A model generated the notes under the pieces. The model did not search any database. It was not told where the DNA came from and worked only from the letters and a program-made list of their open reading frames with translations. Of a stretch of DNA of 64,000 bases, positions 44,897 through 52,766 are shown one piece after another; positions within the stretch are counted from its first letter, which is position 1; every line of letters starts with the position of its first letter. The stretch covers positions 402,134 to 466,133 of the forward strand of contig RKQB01000004.1 in the NCBI GenBank assembly GCA_003797895.1. Reading direction: 5' to 3'. A program made the translations under genes and the position numbers. Source of the DNA: Cyclobacteriaceae bacterium YHN15. GTDB taxonomy: Bacteria; Bacteroidota; Bacteroidia; Cytophagales; Cyclobacteriaceae.

Positions 44897-45562
44897 ATGA
44901 AGAAAAAATTATCTCTGATCAAATTAGTATACAGTTACATGTATTCTGTTTCAAATTCTAAAAAGGAGAAATTGAATTTCATTAACTTAATCAAGGATTT
45001 CCCTCTATTTATATATCAAAATTATAAAGGGAAAGACCCTTTAAATCTTGAATTGCCCTGGATTAATATTTCATCTTTGAGGTTTTTATCTAAAATAATT
45101 GACTCAGAAATGAGGGTATTGGAATATGGCTCCGGCGGAAGTACACTTTTTTTCTCCAATAGAGTCAAGGAATTGATTTCGATAGAACATGATGAGAATT
45201 GGAATAGTTTGGTTGAAAAGGAAATTGTTTCTAGAGGTTCTAAAAATGTAAGACTTTTTCATTTACCTATCACTACCAATGATACCAAAGAAAATCATAA
45301 GCACGATTATGTTTCTTTTGTCAAATCATTTGAAGATCAGTCTTTTGATTTAATTTTAATAGATGGAAGAGAAAGAGTTAAGTGTTTGGAAAGTTCTATT
45401 CCGAAACTTAAAAAAGGAGGAATCATTGTTTTTGATAATGCTGATAGGAGAAAATATAAAAAAGCTTTGGAAGATCATCTAGGACATTTTAAATGTTTAA
45501 AATTTTACGGTCCTTCTATTGCCGATATTAACTTTTCTGAAACTCACATCTATTTTAGTTAA
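44897..45562 (+). CDS. Class I SAM-dependent methyltransferase-like protein
   Basis: 221 aa. The SAM-binding motif I is MRVLEYGSGGSTLFFSNRV, followed by LISIEHDENWNSLV (acidic residue for ribose), FDLILIDGRERVKCLES and LKKGGIIVFDNADRRKY. The N-terminal ~55 residues are basic and helical. It probably O-methylates a sugar of the glycan. It is a stand-alone gene with about 50 bp upstream and 34 bp downstream, in very AT-rich DNA. Confidence 0.85.
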   Translation: MKKKLSLIKLVYSYMYSVSNSKKEKLNFINLIKDFPLFIYQNYKGKDPLNLELPWINISSLRFLSKIIDSEMRVLEYGSGGSTLFFSNRVKELISIEHDENWNSLVEKEIVSRGSKNVRLFHLPITTNDTKENHKHDYVSFVKSFEDQSFDLILIDGRERVKCLESSIPKLKKGGIIVFDNADRRKYKKALEDHLGHFKCLKFYGPSIADINFSETHIYFS

Positions 45563-45596
45563 AAATAATTTTCTTTTAAGAATTTGAGTTTAACAA

Positions 45597-46472
45597 ATGA
45601 TACTGTCCTTAATAATACCTACCTACAATGATTCTGATAGATTAGAACTTTGTTTAAATGCATTGATAAAGCAAGATATTGATCATTCAAGGTTTGAGGT
45701 GATTGTTGTAGATAATGATCCTTATATGGACCTTAAAATTAGCAAGTATTTTTTTGATAATCTCAATCTTCAAATTGTGAAGGAATTTTCTCCCGGATCT
45801 TATGCCGCAAGAAATAAAGGAATAGAATTAGCAAAAGCTGAGATTATAGCATTTACTGATTCCGATTGTATTCCTGATAATGATTGGTTAACAAATGGAA
45901 TTAAGTATTTCCAAAGGGATACTTTAAAAAAAATTGGAATTGTAGCAGGTAATGTTCCATTGTTTTTTAAAGACCCCAAAAAACTAACATATGCTGAAAT
46001 TTATGAGAAATACACTGGTTTTGACTTTGAATCATATGTGAAAGAAGGCTCTTGTGGAGCAGGGAATTGGTTTTCCTATAAATCTGTCTTAAAAGATTTT
46101 GGGGGATTTAATCCGAAATTAAAATCCAATGGTGATACTGACCTTTCAAAAAGAATTTCAAGAAAATATGAAATAAAATTTGCTCCAGATGTAATTGTTA
46201 GACATCCAGCAAGATATTATGTTAAAGATATTGTCTATAAGTACAGACGGTTGATAGGAGGTACTTTTCAAAGAAGATTTAATAGTCAACCCCTGGAATT
46301 TTTCATTTACATCATTCAATTTTCGTTGAGAAGGCTTAGATTTTCCTTAAAAAAGTTTTTTACTGTTCCATTAATAGAATCTTGGGCGATATTTGTGGTT
46401 TGTATGGCAATAAATTTTGGAGTTTGGAAGGAATATTTCTATTTGATACGTGGCGGTGAAACTAAGCGGTAA
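45597..46472 (+). CDS. GT2-type glycosyltransferase
   Basis: 291 aa. SLIIPTYNDSDRLELCLNAL, FEVIVVDNDPYMDL and AEIIAFTDSDCIPDNDWL (DSD metal site) define the GT-A fold; GGFNPKLKSNGDTDLSKR contains the acceptor-side acidic motif of GT2 enzymes. The C-terminus has one hydrophobic helix (WAIFVVCMAINFGVW), so it is probably membrane-attached. Its last base overlaps the next start (TAATG). Confidence 0.9.
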   Translation: MILSLIIPTYNDSDRLELCLNALIKQDIDHSRFEVIVVDNDPYMDLKISKYFFDNLNLQIVKEFSPGSYAARNKGIELAKAEIIAFTDSDCIPDNDWLTNGIKYFQRDTLKKIGIVAGNVPLFFKDPKKLTYAEIYEKYTGFDFESYVKEGSCGAGNWFSYKSVLKDFGGFNPKLKSNGDTDLSKRISRKYEIKFAPDVIVRHPARYYVKDIVYKYRRLIGGTFQRRFNSQPLEFFIYIIQFSLRRLRFSLKKFFTVPLIESWAIFVVCMAINFGVWKEYFYLIRGGETKR

Positions 46473-47371
46473 TGAATCAATGTAAAGTTTTTTGTATTGT
46501 AATTACCTATAATGGTATTCAATGGCTTTCTAGGCATATTGATTCATTAAAAAAATCCAAAGTTCCTTTAGAAGTAGTTTTTGTGGATAATGGTTCGATT
46601 GATGGTACGCAGGACTTTATTAAAACCAATTTCCATGAGGCTTATTTAATAGATTTGAAGGAAAATCTCGGATTTGGTAAAGCCAATAATATTGGAGTAA
46701 AATACGCTATAGAAAATGGGGCTGACTTTGTTTTTTTATTGAATCAGGACGCCTACATGGAAGAGTCAACGCTTTCAAATTGTTTAAAAGTGCTTTCACA
46801 GGCTGATGAAAAGGTAGCATTGGTTTCTCCTGTTCATTTAAATGGTAAAGGTTCTGCTTTAGATATTGGTTTTCAGCGATGTATTTCTGATGAACTTTGT
46901 CCAGGATATGTTTCCGATATGGCCTTAAATAAATTAAAATCCTCTTATTTAATTTATTCTGTAAATGCGGCAGCATGGCTGTTGAAAGCAGAAGTTATAA
47001 ATAAGTTAGGGTTGTTTTCTGAAGCCTTTTTCCATTACGGAGAGGATATTAATTTTCAACAAAGATTGAAGTATTTTGGATATAGAGCTTTGCTGGTAAC
47101 AGACGCTTTTATATTACATGATAGATATGGTAGGAAGGGTGAAAAATCTGAATTAGGAAAGAGAATTGAGATCAAAACCAGTCAGATGACCTTATTGATG
47201 AATATCAATGAACCCTTCCGAGCAACTCTTAAAAAAGTTTTGAAATATGCAGGTCTTTTGATTTTTGAAGGTAAAGTATCTAAGAGCCTTTCTATGATAT
47301 TCGATACTTTTTGGAACCGAAAGAAATATAAAAATTGGAGGGCAGAGATGAAGAAAGGATTAAGCCTTTGA
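46472..47371 (+). CDS. GT2-type glycosyltransferase (rhamnosyltransferase-like)
   Basis: 299 aa. CIVITYNGIQWLSRHIDSL, LEVVFVDNGSIDGTQDFI, NLGFGKANNIGVKYAIENGA and FVFLLNQDAYMEESTL are the GT2 pattern seen in rhamnosyltransferase-type enzymes; GLFSEAFFHYGEDINFQQR holds the conserved acidic acceptor motif. Cytoplasmic, peripheral. Its stop overlaps the TTG start of the next gene. Confidence 0.9.
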   Translation: MNQCKVFCIVITYNGIQWLSRHIDSLKKSKVPLEVVFVDNGSIDGTQDFIKTNFHEAYLIDLKENLGFGKANNIGVKYAIENGADFVFLLNQDAYMEESTLSNCLKVLSQADEKVALVSPVHLNGKGSALDIGFQRCISDELCPGYVSDMALNKLKSSYLIYSVNAAAWLLKAEVINKLGLFSEAFFHYGEDINFQQRLKYFGYRALLVTDAFILHDRYGRKGEKSELGKRIEIKTSQMTLLMNINEPFRATLKKVLKYAGLLIFEGKVSKSLSMIFDTFWNRKKYKNWRAEMKKGLSL

Positions 47372-48534
47372 AAATTACCAGAATAGTGCCATTACTTGAT
47401 TTTGGAGGAGTTGAGCAAAGGATCAAACATACTGTCTTTGGATTTAAAACTTTTTCCAAGAGTACTCTAGATATTATTGTTCTTGGTGGAGAGGGTAAGA
47501 TTTCTCAAGAACTTCAGTTGTCTGGAACTCATCCAATTCATCTTCATCAAAGTTTTAAGATACCCAATTTTAGGTTGATTTATAAGTTGTATCGATTGCT
47601 AAAAGAAATAAGGCCTGATATTGTCCATACTTCTGCTTCTGAAGCTAATTTTCATGGGCTATTCGCAGCAAAAATGGCGGGAGTACCAGTCCGAATTGGA
47701 GAAGAAATTGGTTTTCCTAATCATGACTGGAAGTGGAGGTTGATTTTTAAGTGGGTGTATAAATCTGCGACTAAAATAATTGCCATTTCTCAGGCAGTAA
47801 AGGATAGGATTGTGGAATTGGGAGAAGTGGAGGAGGGGAAGGTGGAGGTGGTGTATAATCCGGTTGAGATAGGTTCTAGGTCAAAGGTTAAAGATGAAAG
47901 GTCGGTGTCTCAAACAAGTGATGTAAATGAGACCCTTCGCTTTGCTCCTGCCGAAAAGGCAGGCAGGCAGAGTGACGTAAACAACGGGGAAAGTGAAAAG
48001 CAATTTGTGTTTGTGACGACATGTAGGTTAGTGCCGGTGAAGAATTTGGATACTTTAATTAAGGTGTTTTCAGAGATTGTCGAGGAGTACCAAGATAGGG
48101 GTTTGAAATTATGGATAGTGGGAGACGGTCCTGAAAAGGGGAATTTAGAGGCTTTGGTTAAGAAACTTGGGATTCATGAAAATGTGGTTTTTTGGGGATT
48201 TCAGGAGGATGTGGTTTCATATTTGAAAGAAGCAGATGCTTTTGTTTTATCTTCCTTTTCGGAAGGTTTTTCCATTTCATTGGTAGAAGCCATGCTTTGT
48301 GGGTTACCCTGTGTAGTGACCAATCAGGGCGGGCCAAATGAAATTGTAGAGGATGGGAAAACAGGGTTTTTGATAAATCCTCATCAAGCTGAAAATTTGA
48401 AAAGTAAAATGCTAGATGTTTTGAATTTGTCTAATGAACAAAGAGAATTAATAGGGGAAAGGGCTCAAGAATCGGGGAGGAAGTATTCGGTGGAGAATTA
48501 TGTGAAGAGGTTGTTGGAGGTTTATAGTACCTGA
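47368..48534 (+). CDS. GT4-type glycosyltransferase with in-frame repeat insertion
   Basis: About 388 aa from TTG 47368 (KITRIVPLLDFGGVEQRIKH, the normal family start; a TTG 11 codons earlier is also in frame). GT-B fold: acceptor domain with IVHTSASEANFHGLFAAKMA and VRIGEEIGFPNHDW; donor domain with FVTTCRLVPVKNLDTLIKVF, LWIVGDGPEKGNLEALV and SSFSEGFSISLVEAMLCGLP. Between the two domains, after VVYNPVEI, about 42 residues are encoded by a palindromic DNA repeat (DNA 47872-47998). The interdomain linker seems to have tolerated it. Whether the enzyme is active is not known. Confidence 0.9.
   Translation: MKITRIVPLLDFGGVEQRIKHTVFGFKTFSKSTLDIIVLGGEGKISQELQLSGTHPIHLHQSFKIPNFRLIYKLYRLLKEIRPDIVHTSASEANFHGLFAAKMAGVPVRIGEEIGFPNHDWKWRLIFKWVYKSATKIIAISQAVKDRIVELGEVEEGKVEVVYNPVEIGSRSKVKDERSVSQTSDVNETLRFAPAEKAGRQSDVNNGESEKQFVFVTTCRLVPVKNLDTLIKVFSEIVEEYQDRGLKLWIVGDGPEKGNLEALVKKLGIHENVVFWGFQEDVVSYLKEADAFVLSSFSEGFSISLVEAMLCGLPCVVTNQGGPNEIVEDGKTGFLINPHQAENLKSKMLDVLNLSNEQRELIGERAQESGRKYSVENYVKRLLEVYST
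47872..47998 (+). repeat. Palindromic repeat inserted in frame within the GT4 coding sequence
   Basis: The DNA contains GTCTCAAACAAGTGATGTAA, GAGACCCTTCGCTTTGCTCC and GCCGAAAAGGCAGGC, pieces that also occur in intergenic repeats (GAGACTCTTCCTTCGTCAGA near 18957 and CTGCCTGCCGGCAAAGGCAG near 25040). It is in frame and keeps the enzyme open. Coordinates are approximate because the boundary with linker sequence is not sharp. Confidence 0.75.
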
Positions 48535-48540
48535 ATCTTC

Positions 48541-48668
48541 TTACCCCCCTTCCCCCCTTAAGGGGGGTGACTACGTCTTCGAAGACATGAATTAGTGATT
48601 TTAAAGATTAAGTTTCAATTGGAACCCACCTCCCTTCCCATTCAGGGGAAGGGTTGGGGATGGGGTGA
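48541..48668 (+). repeat. Direct repeat R1 upstream of the DUF559 gene
   Basis: Order: a CCCCCCTTAAGGGGGG palindrome, CTACGTCTTCGAAGACATGA (TCTTCGAAGA palindrome), ATTAGTGATTTTAAAGATTA, TTTCAATTGGAACCCACCTC, then CCCTTCCCATTCAGGGGAAG, ending GGTTGGGGATGGGGTGA. R2 at 49051-49200 has the same modules in the same order and orientation. The nuclease ATG lies 6 bp after the end of R1. Confidence 0.88.
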
Positions 48669-48673
48669 AAGAA

Positions 48674-49060
48674 ATGGATTATAAAGACAATCTTTTTTAT
48701 GGAGCCAGTCCATTGATTCACGAAAGGGCAAGGGAGTTAAGAAAAAAGATGACTCTTGGAGAATCCCTTTTTTGGAATGAGGTTTTGAATAAGAAGTTTT
48801 TGGGGTTTAAGTTTAGAAGACAGCATCCTATAGGTAAATTTATTGCTGACTTTTATTGCCATGAACTGAAATTGGTCATCGAGATAGATGGAGATATTCA
48901 TGAATTCCATGATTCAAAAGAATATGATCAAGGTAGGACTTATGAACTTGAAGAATTTGGATTGCAAGTCTTACGGTTTCAAAATGAAGAAGTAGAAAAG
49001 GAAATGGAAAAGGTGTTGTTTGTTTTGAGGAGTAAGATTATTTCTTTAATGACCCCCTAA
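48674..49060 (+). CDS. DUF559 (Vsr-like) endonuclease-fold protein
   Basis: 128 aa from ATG 48674 (a GTG at 48665 lies in the repeat end). Family motifs: LRKKMTLGESLFWNEVLN (Glu), FKFRRQHPIGKFIADFYCHE (Asp of the PD-type site) and KLVIEIDGDIHEF (Glu-x-Asp-Gly-x-x-His), then DQGRTYELEEFGLQVLRFQN. The fold is that of the very-short-patch-repair endonucleases, but DUF559 has no settled function. It is unrelated to its glycosyltransferase neighbours and sits between direct repeats R1 and R2, so it looks like a cassette inserted into the polysaccharide locus. Confidence 0.9.
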   Translation: MDYKDNLFYGASPLIHERARELRKKMTLGESLFWNEVLNKKFLGFKFRRQHPIGKFIADFYCHELKLVIEIDGDIHEFHDSKEYDQGRTYELEEFGLQVLRFQNEEVEKEMEKVLFVLRSKIISLMTP

Positions 49061-49200
49061 ATCCCTCCCGAAATTCTTCGGGACAGGCTCTTGAGGGGGA
49101 CTTATACATCTTCGAAGACGAGTATTAGTAATTTTAAGAGTAAGTTTCAGTTGAAACCATTCTCCCTTCCCATTCAGGGGAAGGGTTGGGGATGGGGTGA
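49051..49200 (+). repeat. Direct repeat R2 downstream of the DUF559 gene
   Basis: Same module order as R1: ACCCCCTAAATCCCTC with an inserted palindrome CCCGAAATTCTTCGGGACAG, then TTGAGGGGGACTTATACATC, TCTTCGAAGA, TATTAGTAATTTTAAGAGTA, TTTCAGTTGAAACCATTCTC and CCCTTCCCATTCAGGGGAAG to GGATGGGGTGA. It overlaps the last codons of the nuclease gene and ends 9 bp before the ATG of the following glycosyltransferase, so that gene's 5' leader is built from repeat sequence. Confidence 0.88.
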
Positions 49201-49208
49201 AAAATATC

Positions 49209-50372
49209 ATGGAAAAAATACGCCTTTTACATTGCATCGAAACCATTTCTTCCGGTGGCGTGGAGCGGATCAGATTGACTTTTGCCAAGGGGTTGGATTT
49301 TAACAAATACGAATTAAAAATCATTTGTACTAAGGCTGTAGGACCTATTAAAAATCAATTAGAAGCTTTAGGCGTTGAGATTTATGAGGTAGGACAATTT
49401 AATAGTCCTTTCGAGTGGAAGAAGTATCTTAAGGTACTTAAAGTAATTTATAATTATAAACCTCATATTATACATGGGGCAGTATTTGAAGGAATGAGTA
49501 TGGCTACAGTTGGAGGATTATTTGGAAAAGTATCAGTAGTCATCTTGGAGGAGACCTCTTTTCCTTCAACCCGTTCAAAAAAAGCACTTTTTTTACAACG
49601 ATTTTATTCAATTTTTGCGGATAAGGTGATAGGTATAGCCCCTTCTGTAGTTCAGTTTTTAAAGGATAAAGTAAAGATTTCTTCTTCAAAGGTTCTTTTG
49701 ATTAATAATGGAGTAGATATTCCAGAAACTTGTCCAGATCAGGAGATATTTCATATTAAAAAAAGTCTTAGAATTGAAAAGGATGATTTGGTGATTGGTT
49801 CTGTAGGAAGGGTACATAATACCGTAAAAAGGTTTTCAGATATTTTGCAGGCAATAAAGCTATTGAATAATTCTAAAATTAAATTTTTGTTGGTGGGACA
49901 GGGTCCAGATTTGGATGACTTAAAGAAAATGTCTAACCAATTAGGAATCCAAGAACAATTTATCCCAGTTGGATTTCAGGAAAAACCAGATAGCTATTAC
50001 CAGATTATGGATATTTTCTGTTTGCCTTCAGCCCAGGAAGGGTTTGGTTTAGTAGCAGCAGAAGCAATGCTACATAACTTACCGGTAATTGCTACAAAAG
50101 TAGGTGGTTTACAGGATATTGTGGTTGATAATGAAACTGGTTTTTTGATTCCACCTTTTTCCCCTGAAATGATTGCGAAAAAAATCCAATATTTAATAGA
50201 CCATCCTGAGAGGACAAAGAGCCTGGGAGAAAAAGGCTTTCTTCGAGCGCTGGAAAATTATACCGCTCAGCGATATTGTAGTGAAGTGGAGGATTTGTAT
50301 CTTGAGTTTTTGAAGAAAATGGAAATTGATATTAAGGGAATAAGGAATAGTCAACAGGTACTTGGTAAATAA
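49209..50372 (+). CDS. GT4-type glycosyltransferase
   Basis: 387 aa from ATG 49209 (a GTG 12 bp upstream lies at the end of repeat R2). EKIRLLHCIETISSGGVERI opens the GT-B fold, followed by HIIHGAVFEGMSMATVGGL. The donor domain shows LVIGSVGRVHNTVKRFSDIL, KFLLVGQGPDLDDLKKM and LPSAQEGFGLVAAEAMLHNLPVIATKVGG, with the E-x7-E motif. Distantly similar to the enzyme at 47368, so these two genes around the DUF559 cassette may be old duplicates. Substrates unknown. Confidence 0.9.
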   Translation: MEKIRLLHCIETISSGGVERIRLTFAKGLDFNKYELKIICTKAVGPIKNQLEALGVEIYEVGQFNSPFEWKKYLKVLKVIYNYKPHIIHGAVFEGMSMATVGGLFGKVSVVILEETSFPSTRSKKALFLQRFYSIFADKVIGIAPSVVQFLKDKVKISSSKVLLINNGVDIPETCPDQEIFHIKKSLRIEKDDLVIGSVGRVHNTVKRFSDILQAIKLLNNSKIKFLLVGQGPDLDDLKKMSNQLGIQEQFIPVGFQEKPDSYYQIMDIFCLPSAQEGFGLVAAEAMLHNLPVIATKVGGLQDIVVDNETGFLIPPFSPEMIAKKIQYLIDHPERTKSLGEKGFLRALENYTAQRYCSEVEDLYLEFLKKMEIDIKGIRNSQQVLGK

Positions 50373-50426
50373 ATGTTATGGAATTAGCCTAATACCTATT
50401 CGTTTTTCCCTATTCACTAAGAAAAT

Positions 50427-51662
50427 ATGCTTGACTTCATCATAATAGCAGCACTCTTAATTGCTTTGTTCAACTCGAATACGAGGATGACCAGAAGTTT
50501 TGGATTGCCCTACAAGTATGAATTGCATTTGCATTATTTGTTGTTTTATCATCTTTTTTTCAGTTTATTTTTCACTTGGTATATTTTAACTGCGGGAGGG
50601 GATTCCCAAGGTTATTGGCGATTCACCATGCAACAAGTGTTGATTAAAGGGGAAATATCTTGGTGGAAATATTTTGGGACAAGCACAACCTTTATTTTAT
50701 GGCTAACCTATATACCAAGCCAGATATTAGGTCTTAATTATGTTACAGGTAATATATTGTTTGGTTTTTTGGGGTTCATTGGAATAAGGTACCTTTTCGT
50801 AATGACCGCTTCATTATTTCCTACAAACCATCGTGTTTTAAACTTCAATTTATTTCCACTAATATTTTACTTCCCCAATTTACATTTTTGGACATCTGGT
50901 GTTGGTAAAGACACGATTTCTTTCTGGGGAATAGCTTGGTTTGTATTTGCGGTTCAAGCTTACAAAAAAAGGTGGTGGCAAGGCGCAATAGCTTTGTTTT
51001 TTGTATATATGGCAAGACCCCATATGGGACAGGCATTAATTGCCGGGGCTGCAATTGCAATTTTAATTGGTTCTGAAGTAAAAAAAGAATATAAAATAGC
51101 TTTGGGAATATTGGCAATGATTGGGAGTATTTACTTGAGTTCCTCAACTTTAGAATTTCTGAAATTGGATGAATTTTCAATCGAATCTATGGAGACTCTT
51201 TCTAGCAAAACGGCTGGTTTGTTAGCTTCTGGAAAATCAGCTATAGATGTTTCTTCATATTCATTACCCATGAGAATTTTCACCTATATGTTTAGGCCTC
51301 TTTTTGTTGATGCTCATAATGTGATGGCCTTGTTAAGTTCATTTGAAAATGCATTGTATTTTTATTTGAGTTTTTTTATTTACCGCAATTGGACACCGGA
51401 GGCAATAAGGGATATGCCTATTTTTTTGAAGACAGGTATAATTGTTTTTATTCCAACCATGTTTGCTTTTGCCAATAGTTTAGGGAATTTGGGTGCTATT
51501 ATGCGTATGAAAAACATGACAATGATTTACTTTTTACTATTCTGTTTTTATTTGATAGCTTACAATAAGAAACTCCGTTATGATAGGCTTAAAGAAAAAA
51601 TTAAGTATTTCCAACAAAGAGAGGAAGTAATAAAGAGAAAACAATTGCAAAAATTGCAGTAA
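50427..51662 (+). CDS. Polytopic membrane protein, possible polysaccharide polymerase (EpsG/Wzy-like)
   Basis: 411 aa, about ten membrane helices and a basic, coiled C-terminus (KEKIKYFQQREEVIKRKQ). ILTAGGDSQGYWRFTMQQVL in an early loop resembles the GD-x-x-xY region of EpsG-type proteins, and long loops follow (FWTSGVGKDTISFWGIAWF). Polymerases of this type are very divergent, so I cannot confirm it. With a Wzm/Wzt exporter in the same locus, a Wzy-type polymerase would be unexpected; the locus may make two glycans, or this gene may do something else. Confidence 0.65.
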   Translation: MLDFIIIAALLIALFNSNTRMTRSFGLPYKYELHLHYLLFYHLFFSLFFTWYILTAGGDSQGYWRFTMQQVLIKGEISWWKYFGTSTTFILWLTYIPSQILGLNYVTGNILFGFLGFIGIRYLFVMTASLFPTNHRVLNFNLFPLIFYFPNLHFWTSGVGKDTISFWGIAWFVFAVQAYKKRWWQGAIALFFVYMARPHMGQALIAGAAIAILIGSEVKKEYKIALGILAMIGSIYLSSSTLEFLKLDEFSIESMETLSSKTAGLLASGKSAIDVSSYSLPMRIFTYMFRPLFVDAHNVMALLSSFENALYFYLSFFIYRNWTPEAIRDMPIFLKTGIIVFIPTMFAFANSLGNLGAIMRMKNMTMIYFLLFCFYLIAYNKKLRYDRLKEKIKYFQQREEVIKRKQLQKLQ

Positions 51663-51743
51663 TTTGGATTAATCAGAGTACAAGGTGAAATTTCAAAAAG
51701 TATAAAAAAAACGCTTAGTGGAAGAAAATAGATTTTTAGAATC

Positions 51744-52739
51744 ATGAAAAAATTTCCTGTTTTTCTTTCAGTAGTCACTGTTATCAAAGACCAAGAAGAC
51801 CATCTTGAAGCAGTATTGGAAAAGGCTCAAGTGTTTTTAAAGGATCTGGTGCTGGATTGGGAGTTGATTGTTGTAGATAATGCCTCTCAGGATAATAGTT
51901 TATTAAAACTTAAAGGGCTTGTACATCAAAAAGAAATTTCTAATGTACAGGTTTATGCTTTGACCCATAGTGTGGATAGGGATATAGCCTATTGGGCAGG
52001 ATTGGAAAATTCTCTGGGAGACTTTGTGGTTATTTTTGACCCAGTTGAAGATGATTTGTCTTACTTGAAAGAAATGTTACAAAAAGCAGTAGAAGGTTTT
52101 GATGTGGTTTTTGCTAAGAATAACCAAGAACCAAATAGGAGTTTGGCTTATCGTGTAAGCTATGGTCTTTTTAATAAAATCTTCAAATGGTTTAACGGCG
52201 TTCATTTAGCTAAGGAAGCTCCGAATTTTAGGGTATTTAGCAGAAATGTGGTCAACTTTATTTTGAGATATCCACAGCCGGCAGTGATTTATAGACACCT
52301 TCCTGCTACAGGAGGTTTTACCAAAACTGTTTTAGAATACTACTATGATGCGCCTTCCTCTCAAAAAAGAAATTTATGGAAGGGGATTGACAGGGGGATG
52401 CGACTTTTGGTTTCGACCACAAGGGCTCCTATGCGACTTGTCACTTCCTTGTCACTTTTCGGTGCATTTTCTAACTTATTGTATTCCATTTATGTTTTGG
52501 CCATTTGGTTTTTCAAAGAGGATGTAGCGCCAGGTTGGGTCAGTATGTCCCTGCAGCAATCCGGAATGTTTTTCTTGATCTCTTTAGTTCTTTTGGTATT
52601 GGGCGAATATATTCTCAATATGGCAAGCTTATCAAATGATGGACCGTTATATCATATTGGTCAGGAATTTAAAAGTCATCAAATTGTAAGGAGCAAACAA
52701 TTGAATGTGGAAGACGCCGAAACCCCTGAATCAAATTAG
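51744..52739 (+). CDS. GT2 polyprenyl-phosphate glycosyltransferase-like (GtrB/DPM1 type)
   Basis: 331 aa. GT-A domain: FLSVVTVIKDQEDHLEAVLE, WELIVVDNASQDNSLLKL, GDFVVIFDPVEDDLSYLKEM. The C-terminal third has two hydrophobic helices (LVTSLSLFGAFSNLLYSIYV and SGMFFLISLVLLVLGEYILN), the layout of GtrB-type enzymes that load a sugar onto undecaprenyl phosphate. Such donors feed the periplasmic GT-C enzymes seen elsewhere in the locus. It starts the late module of five genes (51.7-56.4 kb). Confidence 0.87.
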   Translation: MKKFPVFLSVVTVIKDQEDHLEAVLEKAQVFLKDLVLDWELIVVDNASQDNSLLKLKGLVHQKEISNVQVYALTHSVDRDIAYWAGLENSLGDFVVIFDPVEDDLSYLKEMLQKAVEGFDVVFAKNNQEPNRSLAYRVSYGLFNKIFKWFNGVHLAKEAPNFRVFSRNVVNFILRYPQPAVIYRHLPATGGFTKTVLEYYYDAPSSQKRNLWKGIDRGMRLLVSTTRAPMRLVTSLSLFGAFSNLLYSIYVLAIWFFKEDVAPGWVSMSLQQSGMFFLISLVLLVLGEYILNMASLSNDGPLYHIGQEFKSHQIVRSKQLNVEDAETPESN

Positions 52740-52766
52740 GTTTTAGTATTCAAGTGAAGAATTGGA

